DNA from: Liolophura sinensis
Taxonomy: Eukaryota > Mollusca > Polyplacophora > Chitonida > Chitonidae
DNA length: 64,000 bases
NCBI RefSeq assembly: GCF_032854445.1
Contig: NC_088305.1
Coordinates: 9,677,606 to 9,741,605, forward strand
Reading direction: 5' to 3'
Shown: piece after piece, positions 12,347 through 24,184 of the stretch
Position numbering within the stretch: position 1 is the stretch's first letter
Layout of the letters: every line of letters begins with the position of its first letter
Made by a program: the position numbers and the translations under genes
The notes under the pieces: generated by a model
Seen by the model: only the letters and a program-made list of their open reading frames with translations
What the model was told of the DNA's origin: nothing
The model's database searches: none

Positions 12347-13000
12347 TTAAAACACGTATGAAATTTAACTGTTTCTCCGTATGTCCTCATCAGTTACCAG
12401 AATAAGAAAATGGTGCATTGGTCAGACTGCGTCGTCTTGCTGTGTTTAATCCATTTGCAGATTTAGTCAATCCAACTGATGTTCTCAGAGATTTGAGTTC
12501 ATCAGCTGTGATTAAATGCAACACTGTGTAACACAGTTGATAAACACGTGCGCTGTTCAGTCGTTGCTCAGCATATCGGCAATCAGTAACGTTGGAATAC
12601 TGTATCTGATTCAGACTCCGCTCCTTTGCTGCCGTTAACCCATTTCAAACTCAGTGGCCTGGGTTTTTCTACCGTAAAGCACTAGGAGTACAACCAGTGT
12701 GATACTTGGTACATGGTAACGGTGAAATCTGGCCGTTCGTCAGTTTTCATGTTAATGCCCAGGATGCAGATACACATATCCTCTCTACCAATATCACTGA
12801 AGATGAATTAGGCCAACAATTACAATGATGATGGCTGTAAATTATGAGACGTCATCAGTTTAGAAGTATTCAAAATGATGCAAAATTTAACATTCAATTA
12901 CACCAGTTATACAATTTCTTCAGCTTCCCCCCCCTCTCTGAAGAGCTCTCACATGAGCTTGATCAATGGGCAACCACTGCAATTATCCGAATGATATTTA

Positions 13001-13316
13001 CTGAGTGAATGACTCGTACTTAACCATTTTTCAGTCACATGATGACCAAGGAATCCTTAGAATGCATGTAATGTTCCTCCTTGTTGCAGGACGGATTTCC
13101 TGCCGCTCTTTTATCTAGTGCTGCTTCATTGAGACGTCCCGCCCATTATCCTGATATGGGTCAAGCAGTAGTTGCACTATCCCTTTCACGCTGAACGCCA
13201 AGCGGGGAAGCTGCAACTTCCTCTTTTAAAGTCTTAGGTGTGACTCGACCCAGGATTGACCCTGGATCAACCGCTCCCGAATCGGGCCCCCTACCAACTG
13301 TGCTAACGGGGCCCGT
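13001..13316 (-). repeat. Family B SINE, near full length
   Basis: Shares CTCCTTGTTGCAGGACGGAT, CGCTCTTTTATCTAGTGCTG and CAACTTCCTCTTTTAAAGTC with the copy at 8.4 kb. It has an internal deletion after CATTGAGACG that removes the stretch carrying ACTTACTGAAGGCAAGTAAG. The head reads CGGGCCCCCTACCAACTGTG on the plus strand. No clear target-site duplication. Confidence 0.85.
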
Positions 13317-14829
13317 TTATTTTTACTGTAATAATACTTATAATATTATACTATACTTAGTGAAAAACTTTTTATTTATGAAACAGTAATAGTTGCGCAT
13401 GCTGAAAGTTGAGTGACCTAGATCACGTCTACACTGACATTTATTTCATTTGACTTTCCTTTTCGTGTCCATCATTGCACTGTTTTCGGTATAATGGTAT
13501 ACAGCGAGTACTATCCCATTGTAATTTTGAAGGATCCAGCAGTAACATAACTGAGAAATTTTACCTGAGAAACAGCGAATATGCGAATATATGCGCATAC
13601 GTATGTAATCTATGCGTCGACATTCGTATACCAGCCGTCAACCAATAGAAACGTTCCATTTTAATAATCGACGTTAATAATACCAACACGACGTCTAATA
13701 CAAGCTGTCAAAGAACAAAACGAGTATATCGAGTATGATACTAGGAGGGAAGCATGCACAGAGAAGTAGTCAATCTTTTTCAATGGAAAGTGCAAGGCAT
13801 GTTTAGGCCATTGAGTGAAATCAGTATTCAAAGCTGTATAGTGCCCTGATGAACATAGGGCAAAATGTCAAATCAGGAGTTTAAAAAGCTGTCTCTTAAG
13901 TGTTTGAAAAGTTCAATGGTTAACGTGTGAACACCGTTATATTGTGTATCCTTATCTTCGGTTACCGCTACACCCTAACACGATCATGTAAAACTGAGAG
14001 TGGGTTGTCAGGCAGAGGTATATATTAGGCGGGTGAGCAGTGCATGACAGATGCATTGTGATGGTACACATATCAGCGATGATTTAAGCACTGTTTGAAT
14101 CAGATTCACGAGTGAATAGTTCACTTATACGACGAAGGCAAGGATTTTCGTGGGAGGAATCCGAGTAAATCCTGTGTTCACCACTAACTTCTATGGTCTT
14201 ACGACAACGTATTACAACGTATTGGTTACAATTAGTATAAAGTTTACTGATGAAAAAGGAACAAACGCCAAGACACGGACTGATGGAAGCGCTATGGAGC
14301 TGTAGTTAATACTGACTGTTGAATGTCGAACATATGTAATGGTATATCTGGATGATGAAAACTCATGTTAAATGTCAGACAGATTTAGTTTTTCCTGTCG
14401 TACAGATTTATTCGTACATTTAGATGACGGCTTTTTTTACACCTAAAGCTGACTGCTGACTCTCAGACAGATTTTTTACTATAATTTTACAGTTGGATAA
14501 CCGTACTCTTTTTCGCTAAAGATTACATCTGAATGTTTAATATTGTACAGTCATTGCTGTGCGAAGACAATTCCTCAAACTCAGCCCTAGCGGGTTGAAA
14601 CTGACAGACGTGAATATTCGACAGTCTGACTTTAGTATCTTGACACTTCTGTTACAATAAAATCCGACATGAATGTTGTACACGCATTGCTGTGTGTCTT
14701 GATAACAGTTGTATTACGGAATCAGCATTTGTGGTTAAAAGTGTGACGCCAACTGAGCCTATGCCAACAGTTGCACCTCAGATCACTTGTAGCTGTTAAA
14801 AGTTGATTTTCGTATGTTTCACAGCCGGG
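13317..14829. other. Nothing recognised
   Basis: AT-rich, no open frame of more than about 60 codons, no family A-D match. A small alternating stretch near 13580-13615 (GCGAATATGCGAATATATGC) is the only local structure. Confidence 0.6.
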
Positions 14830-15269
14830 CCAGTTACGGATTGGCTGTGTCGTATGGGTAACGTCCGCCTCCTCAACTGCAGCTCTCTCCATCGATCGGA
14901 CCCGCTGCTCGTGGGGCGACCGTAGATCGGCGCTCAGCCGTTTGCCGCCTTCACAAGGTACTACCCTGTGCTACCGACTTGTAGCGTAGCGAGGGGAAAG
15001 AGGAATCTTTACTGCATAGGCCTTTTGCGCATCCCATTTCCCCCGTAACAAATCACAACTACATGCAATTTCAGGGATTTCTTGTCGCCAATCGAAGGAT
15101 AAAGAAAGGGAGATTGAAAAAAAAGATTTCCGCACTTCATGGGCTGCAGCGGCTCACTTATTTCAAAGGAAGTGAAATTACTGAAATTAACTGACTGCTG
15201 GAGAGGAGGAAGGAGATTACCGGAGCCTTTCCTGGACGGTTATTTCACGCGACCCTGTTAAGGCAGCAG
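14830..15269 (+). promoter_or_regulatory. Candidate promoter and 5' exon ending in a strong splice donor
   Basis: This block is clearly GC- and CpG-richer than its AT-rich neighbours and free of recognised repeats. It starts with an ATTGG (reverse CCAAT) at about 14849 and passes through CpG-dense sequence (GATCGG, GGGGCGACCG). It ends in purine-rich sequence followed by GGCAGCAG/GTAAGT, a near-consensus donor with GT at 15270-15271. A short ATG frame of 40 codons (15139-15261) begins MGCSGS, matching the N-myristoylation pattern (Gly2, Ser6), but stops eight bases before the donor, so it would be an upstream ORF rather than the main frame. A long (GT)n tract follows 150 bases into the presumed intron. 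No TATA box seen. Inference only. Confidence 0.33.
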
Positions 15270-15412
15270 GTAAGTCTTCTTCCACCGCCGCCGTACTTCC
15301 CATTCATGACTCAAGAGCCTAAGAGTAGCGCACTTGTTATAGATTATTTGTCGCTCGGGAAAATATTCTGCTCCCTTTGGAACATTTACTAAATGCATTT
15401 CCGTTTTGACGT

Positions 15413-15523
<111 letters not shown>

Positions 15524-15549
15524 ATTTTAATTTTAGGACATATATCTTT

Positions 15550-15815
15550 TGCTGGTTGTAAATAATATTTTGGATAGAGTGGTGCAATGATTCTGAAGTG
15601 AAACCGTCAAACTGAACATCCTCATTGGGGATGATTTGTCGCAATGAAAAAACAATATCAAATATACTCATACTGGGTCAATGACTGACAGATTTTTCTC
15701 CTTTGTCGTCAGCTGTATTTTTTAAACACATAACGTTTTACTAAGAATGTGGATAGAGTGGATCAATTGATTCTGAAGTGATTGCAGAACTGAACATCCA
15801 TTGGCGACGAAATAT
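15550..15815. repeat. Direct duplication, spacing about 179 bases
   Basis: GGATAGAGTGGTGCAATGAT then TCTGAAGTG and ACTGAACATC at 15572 recurs as GGATAGAGTGGATCAATTGA then TCTGAAGTG and ACTGAACATC at 15751. The flanks also show weak similarity, suggesting a decayed tandem duplication of a unit of about 180 bases. Confidence 0.6.
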
Positions 15816-17730
15816 GTGACAGTGTGACATATAGCATCTTTCACGCCGCTATTTTGTCCACAAAGCGACAAGGAAACACTTTGTCTGTATTACAGCCAAA
15901 GATGTATGAGCAAACGATATGACGAAATGTGCTACAATTGCAATGGGTTCGAAGTGAATAGCCCATCACAACGTGATGACAATAAACGCACAGTAACCAT
16001 CGAGAATAAAGCGGCGATGCAAATGACGTAATTCTTCACGCAATCTGATTTACTTCTGCAAACAAAACTGCAACCGGAACAAGTAGAAAACCGTCATAAC
16101 CGTTGGAATTAGAACTTTCAAGTTTAATATCCTATGTTGTTTTGCTTGGTTTTTCTTCTCTCTGGCGTCCAAATGGCATAAATCACTCTGCGTATTGATA
16201 AAGTATGGCGATAAAATGTTTCTTTTGTTGTGCCCCATGAAGCGATGGCAGTTGATAGCGTCCGATTTGCATCACTGCATAACATAAGGGGCTTTAATAC
16301 GCAATACTGTAACGAAAATGACAACATAAATCATGCTATGAGAAGAAAATAACTGATGCTACGTGTACTTGTGGAGAACTAATCCGATCCCCCGAAACAC
16401 CTGGGCCCTATTGTTCAAAATTGGATTAAGTCAACACAAGATTTAACTTCAAGCCAAGTCTTCAATTGGGTACCTAACATAGATAAAATTGTGTAACATT
16501 ATATTAGATATGAACTAAAAATGCTGCTGTCATACTTAGGCTTTGGAGAACTGCGTTGGCTGCCGAGTTTGGCTAAAAATTTAAATATAAAATATGACCA
16601 AATACAAGTATTAGTTAATACACCTTGGAGCAACTGTGCCCAGGGTGAATACATACCCCGTTGCATATCTCTAGCAGCTATGTTGATCAGTTATGCACAT
16701 GTAATATGGAACATTTTGAAGAACTGGCAATATCTGATCACAAACATTTTTAAAAAAAATTAATTAGTAGTGTTAAGTAATGGGAATAAACGAAATCCTA
16801 TGTGACAGAAGACGTGTAAAATGACGCATTTGCTTCATTGTAGATTGAATCTAATCTGTAATTAGAAGATAGATATACCGCATGGAACAATCGCATAGAA
16901 TACTACCGATATCCAACCAAGACAGTCAATATATTTTCTTAACATTGGATGGTAAGGACGTAGATTTGTGTAAAGCGCATGCATTTGTGTCGTTTCTGCT
17001 TCTGACAGCTTCTATAAAACATTTTCCAGCAAATATTATACACGTTTCAACTTTGCCGCTGCTCAGGTATGAACGCTGAAAATTAAACATATTTTCGGCT
17101 AATCAGAACACTGGCATGCACACTACAGCATGTGACAGATTGTCTGACTATGTAAAGTGTCCATGCGTGGCGTTTCTGTGATCAGGGTGTTGTTGAACTG
17201 CTCTCTTATAAATGATATGAAAAAGTAGGACGGACAACACATAATTTACAAATGCATTAAACAGAGCCATGTGCAATAGGTAAATGTATTCAATGACATG
17301 GAAGGGTTTTGACGCTCTTTTCAAAGCATGCATCAAGGTGCCATGGATTCTTAGCCGACGGTCCTGATAACTGTAAAAGTGTGCTGAAGAAGTCAAAATT
17401 TCATCGGAATTATACACTTCCGTTTGTACCGTCGTATGCGTATGTTCTCGTATATAGTTTCAGTTCAGATAAACTATTCAGTTCTTCCCTACTGTTGCAG
17501 GCTTTACATGAAATAGACCAAAATTTGCAAAAAAAAAACATCACTCGTACCTTCCAACTGTGTGCATGTAAAAGGCAAAAACAGTTATATGAAATAAATC
17601 AGTGTCTTTGTGCTTTCGAAACAGACGGCCACTGGGTTGCAAGCACTGGCTCGCTATCTACAAAATGCTACTTGTTTGTAAAATAGTAATCCATATGGTT
17701 TCTCGTTGCTTGACCCAAGCTTTCAGAAGG
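15816..17730. other. No supported gene
   Basis: Several open frames of 60-125 codons (for example 17309-17686 +) have AT-driven composition and overlap opposite-strand frames. No domain recognised. Confidence 0.55.
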
Positions 17731-18004
17731 TTATTTATTTATTTATTTGATTGGTGTTTTACGCTATACTTAAGAATATTTCACTTATACGACTGCGACA
17801 AGCATTATGGTGAAAGAAAATCAGGCATAGCCCGGAGGAAAACCCACGACCATCCGCAGGTATGATGGCAGGCCATCCCATGTGCGGCCGAAAAGGAAGC
17901 CAGCCTGAGTTGGACTTGAACTCCCTAGGATCGCAGTGGTGAGAGGCTCCTGGGTCATTGCGCTGCGCTAGCGCGCTAACCAACTGAGCCACGGAGGTCT
18001 CCCC
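17731..18004 (-). repeat. Family A SINE, full length
   Basis: A TTATTTATTTATTTATTTGA tail precedes the shared tail block, and the copy ends with GCGCGCTAACCAACTGAGCC and CGGAGGTCTCCCC, the complement of the tRNA-like head. One of the best preserved heads in the window (A-box-like GGCTCAGTTGGTTAGCGCGC on the minus strand). Confidence 0.88.
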
Positions 18005-20174
18005 TTTTAGTACGTGCCTTATGTACTATCTCGTATGGCACTATAATTTTTATAAGTATATACATATGGAAATTGTCTTAGCTGTCGATATCTGTACTAA
18101 GAGGACCTAACAATGCAGTAATTTACACACATCCCTTCCACATTTGAGTCTCTTGGGGACAAATTTATTCCTGAAGTAGATGTCGCCGATGTGGAATTTT
18201 GACGGGGAGACGGTCACTACATCATTGTAGGTAAGCTTCCAGGGACAGTACTCAAGTCTCTCAGACAGGTCTGATTGAAACAGTGACGGATGAACCCCAT
18301 CTCTATTTTATACTCCACGCTGTCTTATTTGAGAACTTTTCAGGTCTCTTTTCTTTCATTGCCCTACCGTACGAGCACAATAGATCAGTCTTCATCGTGA
18401 CGGCGAAACATAAAAGATACCAACTGTGTTGAGTAGAGTCGGGAAAATGTCATTTCGTCCTGCACAATATGGCCTTAGTGGCCTTTTCGTTATGGAAACG
18501 CCACGCAGCCCAATCTCCAGTCTTGATGATCATTTATGACTGCGATGTAGACTTGTCCAGGCCTGGGATGCCACTGTTATTTCAATTAAATACCAGCTCT
18601 CCTGTGGAATAATTAGGTCGTCCTTTAGCCCCAACAAATGGGACCAGAACAAAAACCGGTATGTGCATATAACAAATGGCGTTGATGATGAAGAGGGTAG
18701 AGATGGGTGGATGTCCATCGGAGAACTCCGCAATTACGTGGACTCGCTACGACACCCGACCCGTCCAAAAAAAAGCGGCCCTTTAACAGGAGGGAGAATA
18801 TTGGAATCGATTGGACAAATCGTTCATGCTATTGTTGGAGGGAGCGAAACCCACACCGATATTGGCAAAAGCGATATAGAGTCGGCGTGTATAAACCTCG
18901 GATGGATAGCAATGATATTGGGCATAATACCAGCTTGTCGCAACACAGTCGATTTTTATACTGTATCAGTCTGCCATCAGACTCAAACCAGGCAGTGTTG
19001 TTTTTGGATTTCGTTCCTAACCAGCGCTACACAACGGTGAGGTGTTAGTATGATATTAATATGAGAAAAAAAGAAGGATTGCAATGGTGGAAAGGCAGAA
19101 GCCGACCATTGTACAAACTGAGGAAAAGGTCGTTAAGGGAACGGTTGCTGTTCTCGGCTCAAGACACTGGTCATCGATCCAGCTGTATTAAAACTTCCTT
19201 CATTTCGCCCACCCACTTGCGGCGCTTTTTCTTCTCTGGTGTAATTGATTTTGTGTTACAATGGCCCTTCTGCGCCCTCATACTTTGTTATAGTTACTGT
19301 ACGCAATATCTGACCGCGTATATAGGTAAATACTCGTCCAGCACAGTACAGTCAATGGACTCTCCATTAAAAATAAAACCTCGCCTTAGTGACCAGTTCC
19401 TATTCCACTTATATGTGTTCCGTGGCAAGTGATCATTTAGCCGGTATCCCGGGTATCCCCCTTCCCATCCCGTATCCTCACGTGACGGTCTTGCCTTGTG
19501 TTTGTAAACTCCTCGTAAACTGACAGCTACTTCATTTGTAGAACCCTATACTAATATAAGTCTAATCACCACTGCAAAATCCACCCGTGTGTAATGGGTT
19601 ATAATGAGGGATGTACGCCGGTTATCTACCCACCAAAGATATCCTTGCCCAGGCTAAAACACAGCCGAATCCGTTTACATGTCTTGTAAATTGACTACTA
19701 ATAATGCTTTGTACTGCAAGCAATTTTTTTTAAAATGTCATTTGCAGAAGATTATTACACGCAAAAGGTAAACTCAGTATATTAATATGTCATTATACAG
19801 AAGGAAATGTTATACTAATGCCTCCAGAAACATTTTATCTCCCCCCCCCTCCCACCGACAAAAAAAAAACAAATACAAAATCCAACTGCCTGTACCGTTA
19901 TAGCAATTTGAACCAATGACTGAACAAGTTTTATATAAATAGCCGTGTTTCGGGTGACAGCGCACGTGGCATCGACTGCGACATTCCCCGTGAAAAACAG
20001 TCCACCACGCGGCGAAATCTGCTGGATTACAATATGAAAGACCAAAGAGGGAAATGAGGTTTAATCCGAACTCCGGTGGCTACCCTTACCAGCTATTTTG
20101 ACAAGACACGTCACGTATAATTAAAAAAATGAAGAATTGGTAACATCTAGTAACACATATAAAATTTGCAAATC
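18005..20174. other. No supported gene; run of moderately long plus-strand open frames
   Basis: Open stretches at 18663-19040, 18707-19048 and 19061-19432 (113-125 codons each) follow one another on the plus strand. None shows a recognised motif or good splice boundary. A C-run and A-run pair sits at 19842-19870. Confidence 0.5.
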
Positions 20175-20600
20175 TATAGCAGCGACGAGAGTTTGATAAT
20201 TGGTAGACTGTCACACGTAACCGGTGAAATAGGGTACTGCTTTCAATGCACGCAAGTTTGGCTTTTATGCAAGCTGTTCAGGTAAATTGTCACACGTAAC
20301 AGGTGAAATATTGTACTGTTTTCAGTGTACGTAAGTTCGGGTTTTATGCTCTCTGTTCAGGTAAATTGTCACACGTAACAGGTGAAATACGGTACTGTTT
20401 TCAGTGTGCGTCAGTTTGGCTTTTATTCTAACTGTTCAGGTAAATTGTAACCGATGAAAGACGGTACTGTTTTTGATATGCGTAAATTTGGCGTTTAAGC
20501 TAACTGTTCAGGTAAATCCTCAGATAATGGTAAATTACAGCCGCCTTCCATCACAACCCACCTGCACTACGGCTTGAGAAAAATAAGTTAGAGAGCAGTC
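20175..20600 (+). repeat. Family D copy with an internal four-unit 79-bp tandem array
   Basis: The family D core (TCACACGTAACCGGTGAAAT, then GGTACTG, TTTGGCTTTTATGC, CTGTTCAGG) is repeated in tandem. TCACACGTAA starts at 20211, 20290 and 20369, and the next TAAATTG spacing is again 79 bases with a 7-base deletion. A diverged remainder of family D (AAATTACAGCCGCC, ACTACGGCTTGAGAA) follows the array. The exact period shows recent stepwise duplication within the element. Confidence 0.78.
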
Positions 20601-20787
20601 TTAACGACCGTGTTCCTCTTTGTGACATACATGTATTTTCAGGGAAGTCTAAGACCTAAATCTTCAATAAGACAAATAAGTCTTTAAATAATTTATTAAA
20701 TAAAATAGCATAACAATCGACAAGATGACATATTCAGAAGATTTTGGGGGGATATTTTTTGCTGCATTTCTTTCCACCTTACTGATG

Positions 20788-20876
20788 ACCACCGTCGACT
20801 AAGTGAAATATTCTTGATTTTACGGCGGTCAGCATTATGGAGAGAGCATACTGGGCAATGCCCGTGGACTTATTCA
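20788..20876. repeat. Family A SINE fragments joined tail to tail
   Basis: A plus-strand piece (ACCACCGTCGACTAAGTGAA then ATATTCTTGA) is followed after a few bases by a minus-strand piece (TTACGGCGGTCAGCATTATG then GGGCAATGCCCG). Both come from the family A tail region in opposite orientation, so this is a rearranged remnant. Confidence 0.55.
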
Positions 20877-22839
20877 AAAAAGTATGCCCATATACTTTAG
20901 ATTTAGCCTCAGCCAACCTACGCCCACCCGCCACTAAACAACTCGGCAACTTTTATCTTTGCTTCTATATTTTGTGGGTAATAAATTGATGTATTCGTAC
21001 ACATGACACCATATGTTAACGGTATCTGAATACTTTGCCTGATAACAAAATCTAACCGCCGTGTGGAGTTATCCAAATCGTTACTCACTGTACGCTGGAA
21101 AACTTGCAAAGATCAAAAGCCTAAAGTGGAGACCTATTCCCTGACAGGAATCGAGCGTTAAACAGTTAACCAGAGCAAGATAGCACTGACTCCAAACCAC
21201 AGTGTTGTTTCCATTTGTGTGTATAGATGGTTATAAAAGCTCAAGGACATCAATCATTTTTCTGTGATTTTTACACCTATTTTCTTTTGTTAGGTGCAGA
21301 TAATAACATTGTTCCTTTTTCGTCTTTACAGTTACTTTAAAGTTTAAACGTTTTAATCTTTAATCCCGACATTCGAAACCTTAAAATGAAAGCAAAAGTT
21401 GTTGTAGCATTATTATGCTGTATATGACGAGAACACCAGCAATTTATTTGGGCGACGTTCTTGTCCGATATTGAACGAAATACTAACCCTCCGTGGGCTT
21501 GGGAAAAATGTGTTAAAATGTAGAGGTATTGTCTGCAATGTCTTTTAAATGAAATAAAACATTGTCACCTGGTAAAAAACAAACTGAGAAGGTGACATTT
21601 GCCAATTACTATACATTGTGGTCTCTGCTCTGCTCTGCTCTGATTACATGTCTTCTTACGATGTTTAAAATGCAAATATCTACTGAACCTAAACTACGCT
21701 TACACTTTTATATTTTATGATGAATTTATTTTTGTCGGTGTCCTTCACCATTTTTATTATAGGTCAGGAGCATGACGTGAGAGGTGAACCTAATATTTGA
21801 TAACTATGCAAATATTTGAAAAACGAAAACTTTTTGTGGTGTCAAGGAAAACATCCGTCATGTTTTCAAATGAACATTTTATGGTTGTCTTATCTGAAAC
21901 AATATGGATTTTAATATACATTTCTTTCTGACATATGCTTTACTTGTGCTTGACCTTGTCACTTGCGGTCGGCGAGGAAACCTTATAGAAGTAGAGCACG
22001 CATTTGTAACCTCAAAAAACCATGACAAATGCGACATGACGCTTTAAAAGTAATCCAATATCCAACCATGTTCCATCGGGAAACCTACCAGGCGTACCGG
22101 CTGTGCTATTGTGTGTCAGATACAAACGCGTGTCAAACCTCGAGCAGGACTGGAGAAGTGGCAGGCATTTTGACCCGATATATAATGTCGGTGGTATTCT
22201 GAGGATGATTGAGATCTAACATCCTGTGGTATCTGCTATATGTCGTGCTCCGCATGTTGACAGTGTCATTAAGAGACGAACGAATAGCAAAATACACAGA
22301 CAAATTTAGGTCAGACAAGATTTATATGGTATCAGCTTCCATTACACGAGATGATATGTTTGGACAGAGACGTGCCACTGATATTTGAGCCAATCAGTCT
22401 TAAACGGTTCATAGCTCGCTCTAGCTGGGACGTAAACAAACAAACAACTTTTGTTGTTTCGTTACAGACGCCTTGCATTCTAGCGGTAATTTGGCGGCAA
22501 GCATCGCTTGATGAAGTCAGTAGCATGATTGTGATCCATCAGCAAACCACTCAGAACAATGCCGCAACGCACTGCGTTTTTAAATATCAATCAGCCATTA
22601 GGGTAGATAAATGGATATCCTTTGGAGTCATTGCGTTAACACAGGTGCTTGTGAAACGGGTTATACGGGTAACATGCCATAACCACTTAGATTTTTTTTG
22701 TGGACACTGTAACAGCTACTAGGGGGCAAAGCCACAGTGATGGCGAGGCAACATTGCTTCATCTATAGAATTATAGCCCCTCCGCCTCACGCTCGAGTGC
22801 CATTTACATTTTCACAATTAAATCGCGGGCTTTTGTACA
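20877..22839. other. No supported gene
   Basis: AT-rich with the CTCTG microsatellite. An open frame at 22351-22722 (+) overlaps an opposite-strand frame and has no recognised domain. Confidence 0.55.
21623..21642. repeat. (CTCTG)n microsatellite
   Basis: Four units of CTCTG/TGCTC in a row. Confidence 0.9.
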
Positions 22840-23120
22840 ATTTGTATAGAATCTTGAGCGGAAAGCGTCCCAGGAATTTAGCGGCTGAGTCTATTAGAGC
22901 CGCCGGCTGACATATATCACTGCGCATGTTTACATAGGTCCCTGTAATTGATCAGCGCCTAGGCTTGATTAACAATGGACTGTTCCCTAATGTGGTGATA
23001 AATTATGGTTGTGTTGAGGATGAGCCCCATAAATATAGCCTTCAGTCGCTCTCGGCTGACCGCGCCTGAATGAAACATGGGCGAAAGTGGCTGCGCGATC
23101 GCCATTAAAGCTCGAAGTGT
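22840..23120. promoter_or_regulatory. Candidate conserved enhancer-like block
   Basis: Unique, balanced-composition sequence with many known-style binding motifs close together: forkhead-like TGTTTACA near 22928, TAATTGATC near 22946, GATTAACAATGG (homeodomain plus SOX-like) near 22967, CCATAAATATAG near 23026, and GCGATCGCCATTAAAG near 23095. No open frame of note and no repeat match. The motif density is suggestive only; short motifs arise by chance. Confidence 0.22.
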
Positions 23121-23875
23121 CCTCTGTCCTTTATTAAGTTGTCTTCTGCCTGTGCTGGATAAGTCTAGCCCGTGACGTCACTGAGTACTGCTGACTAAAG
23201 ACAAGTGCATTTTATGCAGATACCACAATACCAATTGTTCGCATGAGTTATAATTTTCGCATCAGCTGAGTCTTTATCCCCACATATAGTTTCATTCAAT
23301 TGTCGGTTAGATTTATGAAACAATGTTGTCGCGCTAAAACTAGAAGCTATACAGCCTCTAAATGATGCTATGACCTGACTGATTGGGGAATGAGTTACTT
23401 TATTCAGAGGCAATAAACAACGCGGGGTGCTTTGACCTCAACGGCCGTTCACAGGATCAACACACGTACATGTGTTTATGCCTTCTGCAATTGGCCAGCG
23501 ATCGAGTCTTGCAAATTTCTCGGTCAGGTCAGAAATAATGCCTGATGATTCTGTTCTCGTCATTAGGCACACCAATCAACAATGAGTCAACACGATACAT
23601 ACTGGCCAAAGCAACGTACCCTATTTTCCTTTTTGTTCTGTAATACATCACACATCTGTACTCGCAAAGGATAGATCTAGTTCGTAAGCACTATATCGTA
23701 CCACAAGAAATTGATGAGTTTTTTTTTTTTGTTTTTTCTTTTGGCACAGATTGGAACCAATAGTTATAGCCAGTTACAAGTAAAAAAAGACTCACAAATA
23801 AAGGCATACCGGTATCCTCAATGTAGCATACGGCAAATGCAATATTGTGTAGGTCATTTTTCCACTCTGTATTAT

Positions 23876-23980
23876 TGATTTATTTATTTATTTGATTGGT
23901 GTTTTACGCCGTACTCTAGAATATTTCACTTATACGACGGCGGCCAGCATTATGGTGGGAGGAAACTCACGACCATCCTT
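23876..23980 (-). repeat. Family A SINE, 3' half
   Basis: TTTATTTATTTATTTGATTG, ACGCCGTACTCTAGAATATT and CGACGGCGGCCAGCATTATG match closely. The match breaks at GGAAACTCACGACCATCC, with an internal deletion relative to the full-length copies. Confidence 0.8.
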
Positions 23981-24184
23981 TTTGTTTTATTGAACTGCAT
24001 AGCTAAAAAGGTTGCCCCCCCTATAAGCTGATGTAATTGGTCTAATGCACGTGTTTTTAGCCGGGAGAAGAAGTTATGTAAGTGGCTCTGGTTCTGCGTC
24101 TGTCTGCTCGTCGGTCGGTTGGCCGATTTCATTGTTTTGGTTTCCTGTACTTTTACCTGGGCTGCACGGTAAGTCTGCTCATAG

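Noticed and set aside
17731-18004. tRNA-like head as a genuine tRNA gene
   Set aside because: It is followed by a SINE body, recurs in many copies, and does not complete a cloverleaf with an anticodon arm that I can defend.
18663-19432. Successive plus-strand open frames as a multi-exon gene
   Set aside because: No domain, no good splice sites between them and ordinary composition; frames of this length occur by chance in 64 kb.
20204-20520. CRISPR-like regular spacing
   Set aside because: The whole 79-base unit repeats, with no distinct repeat and spacer parts, and the genome is eukaryotic.
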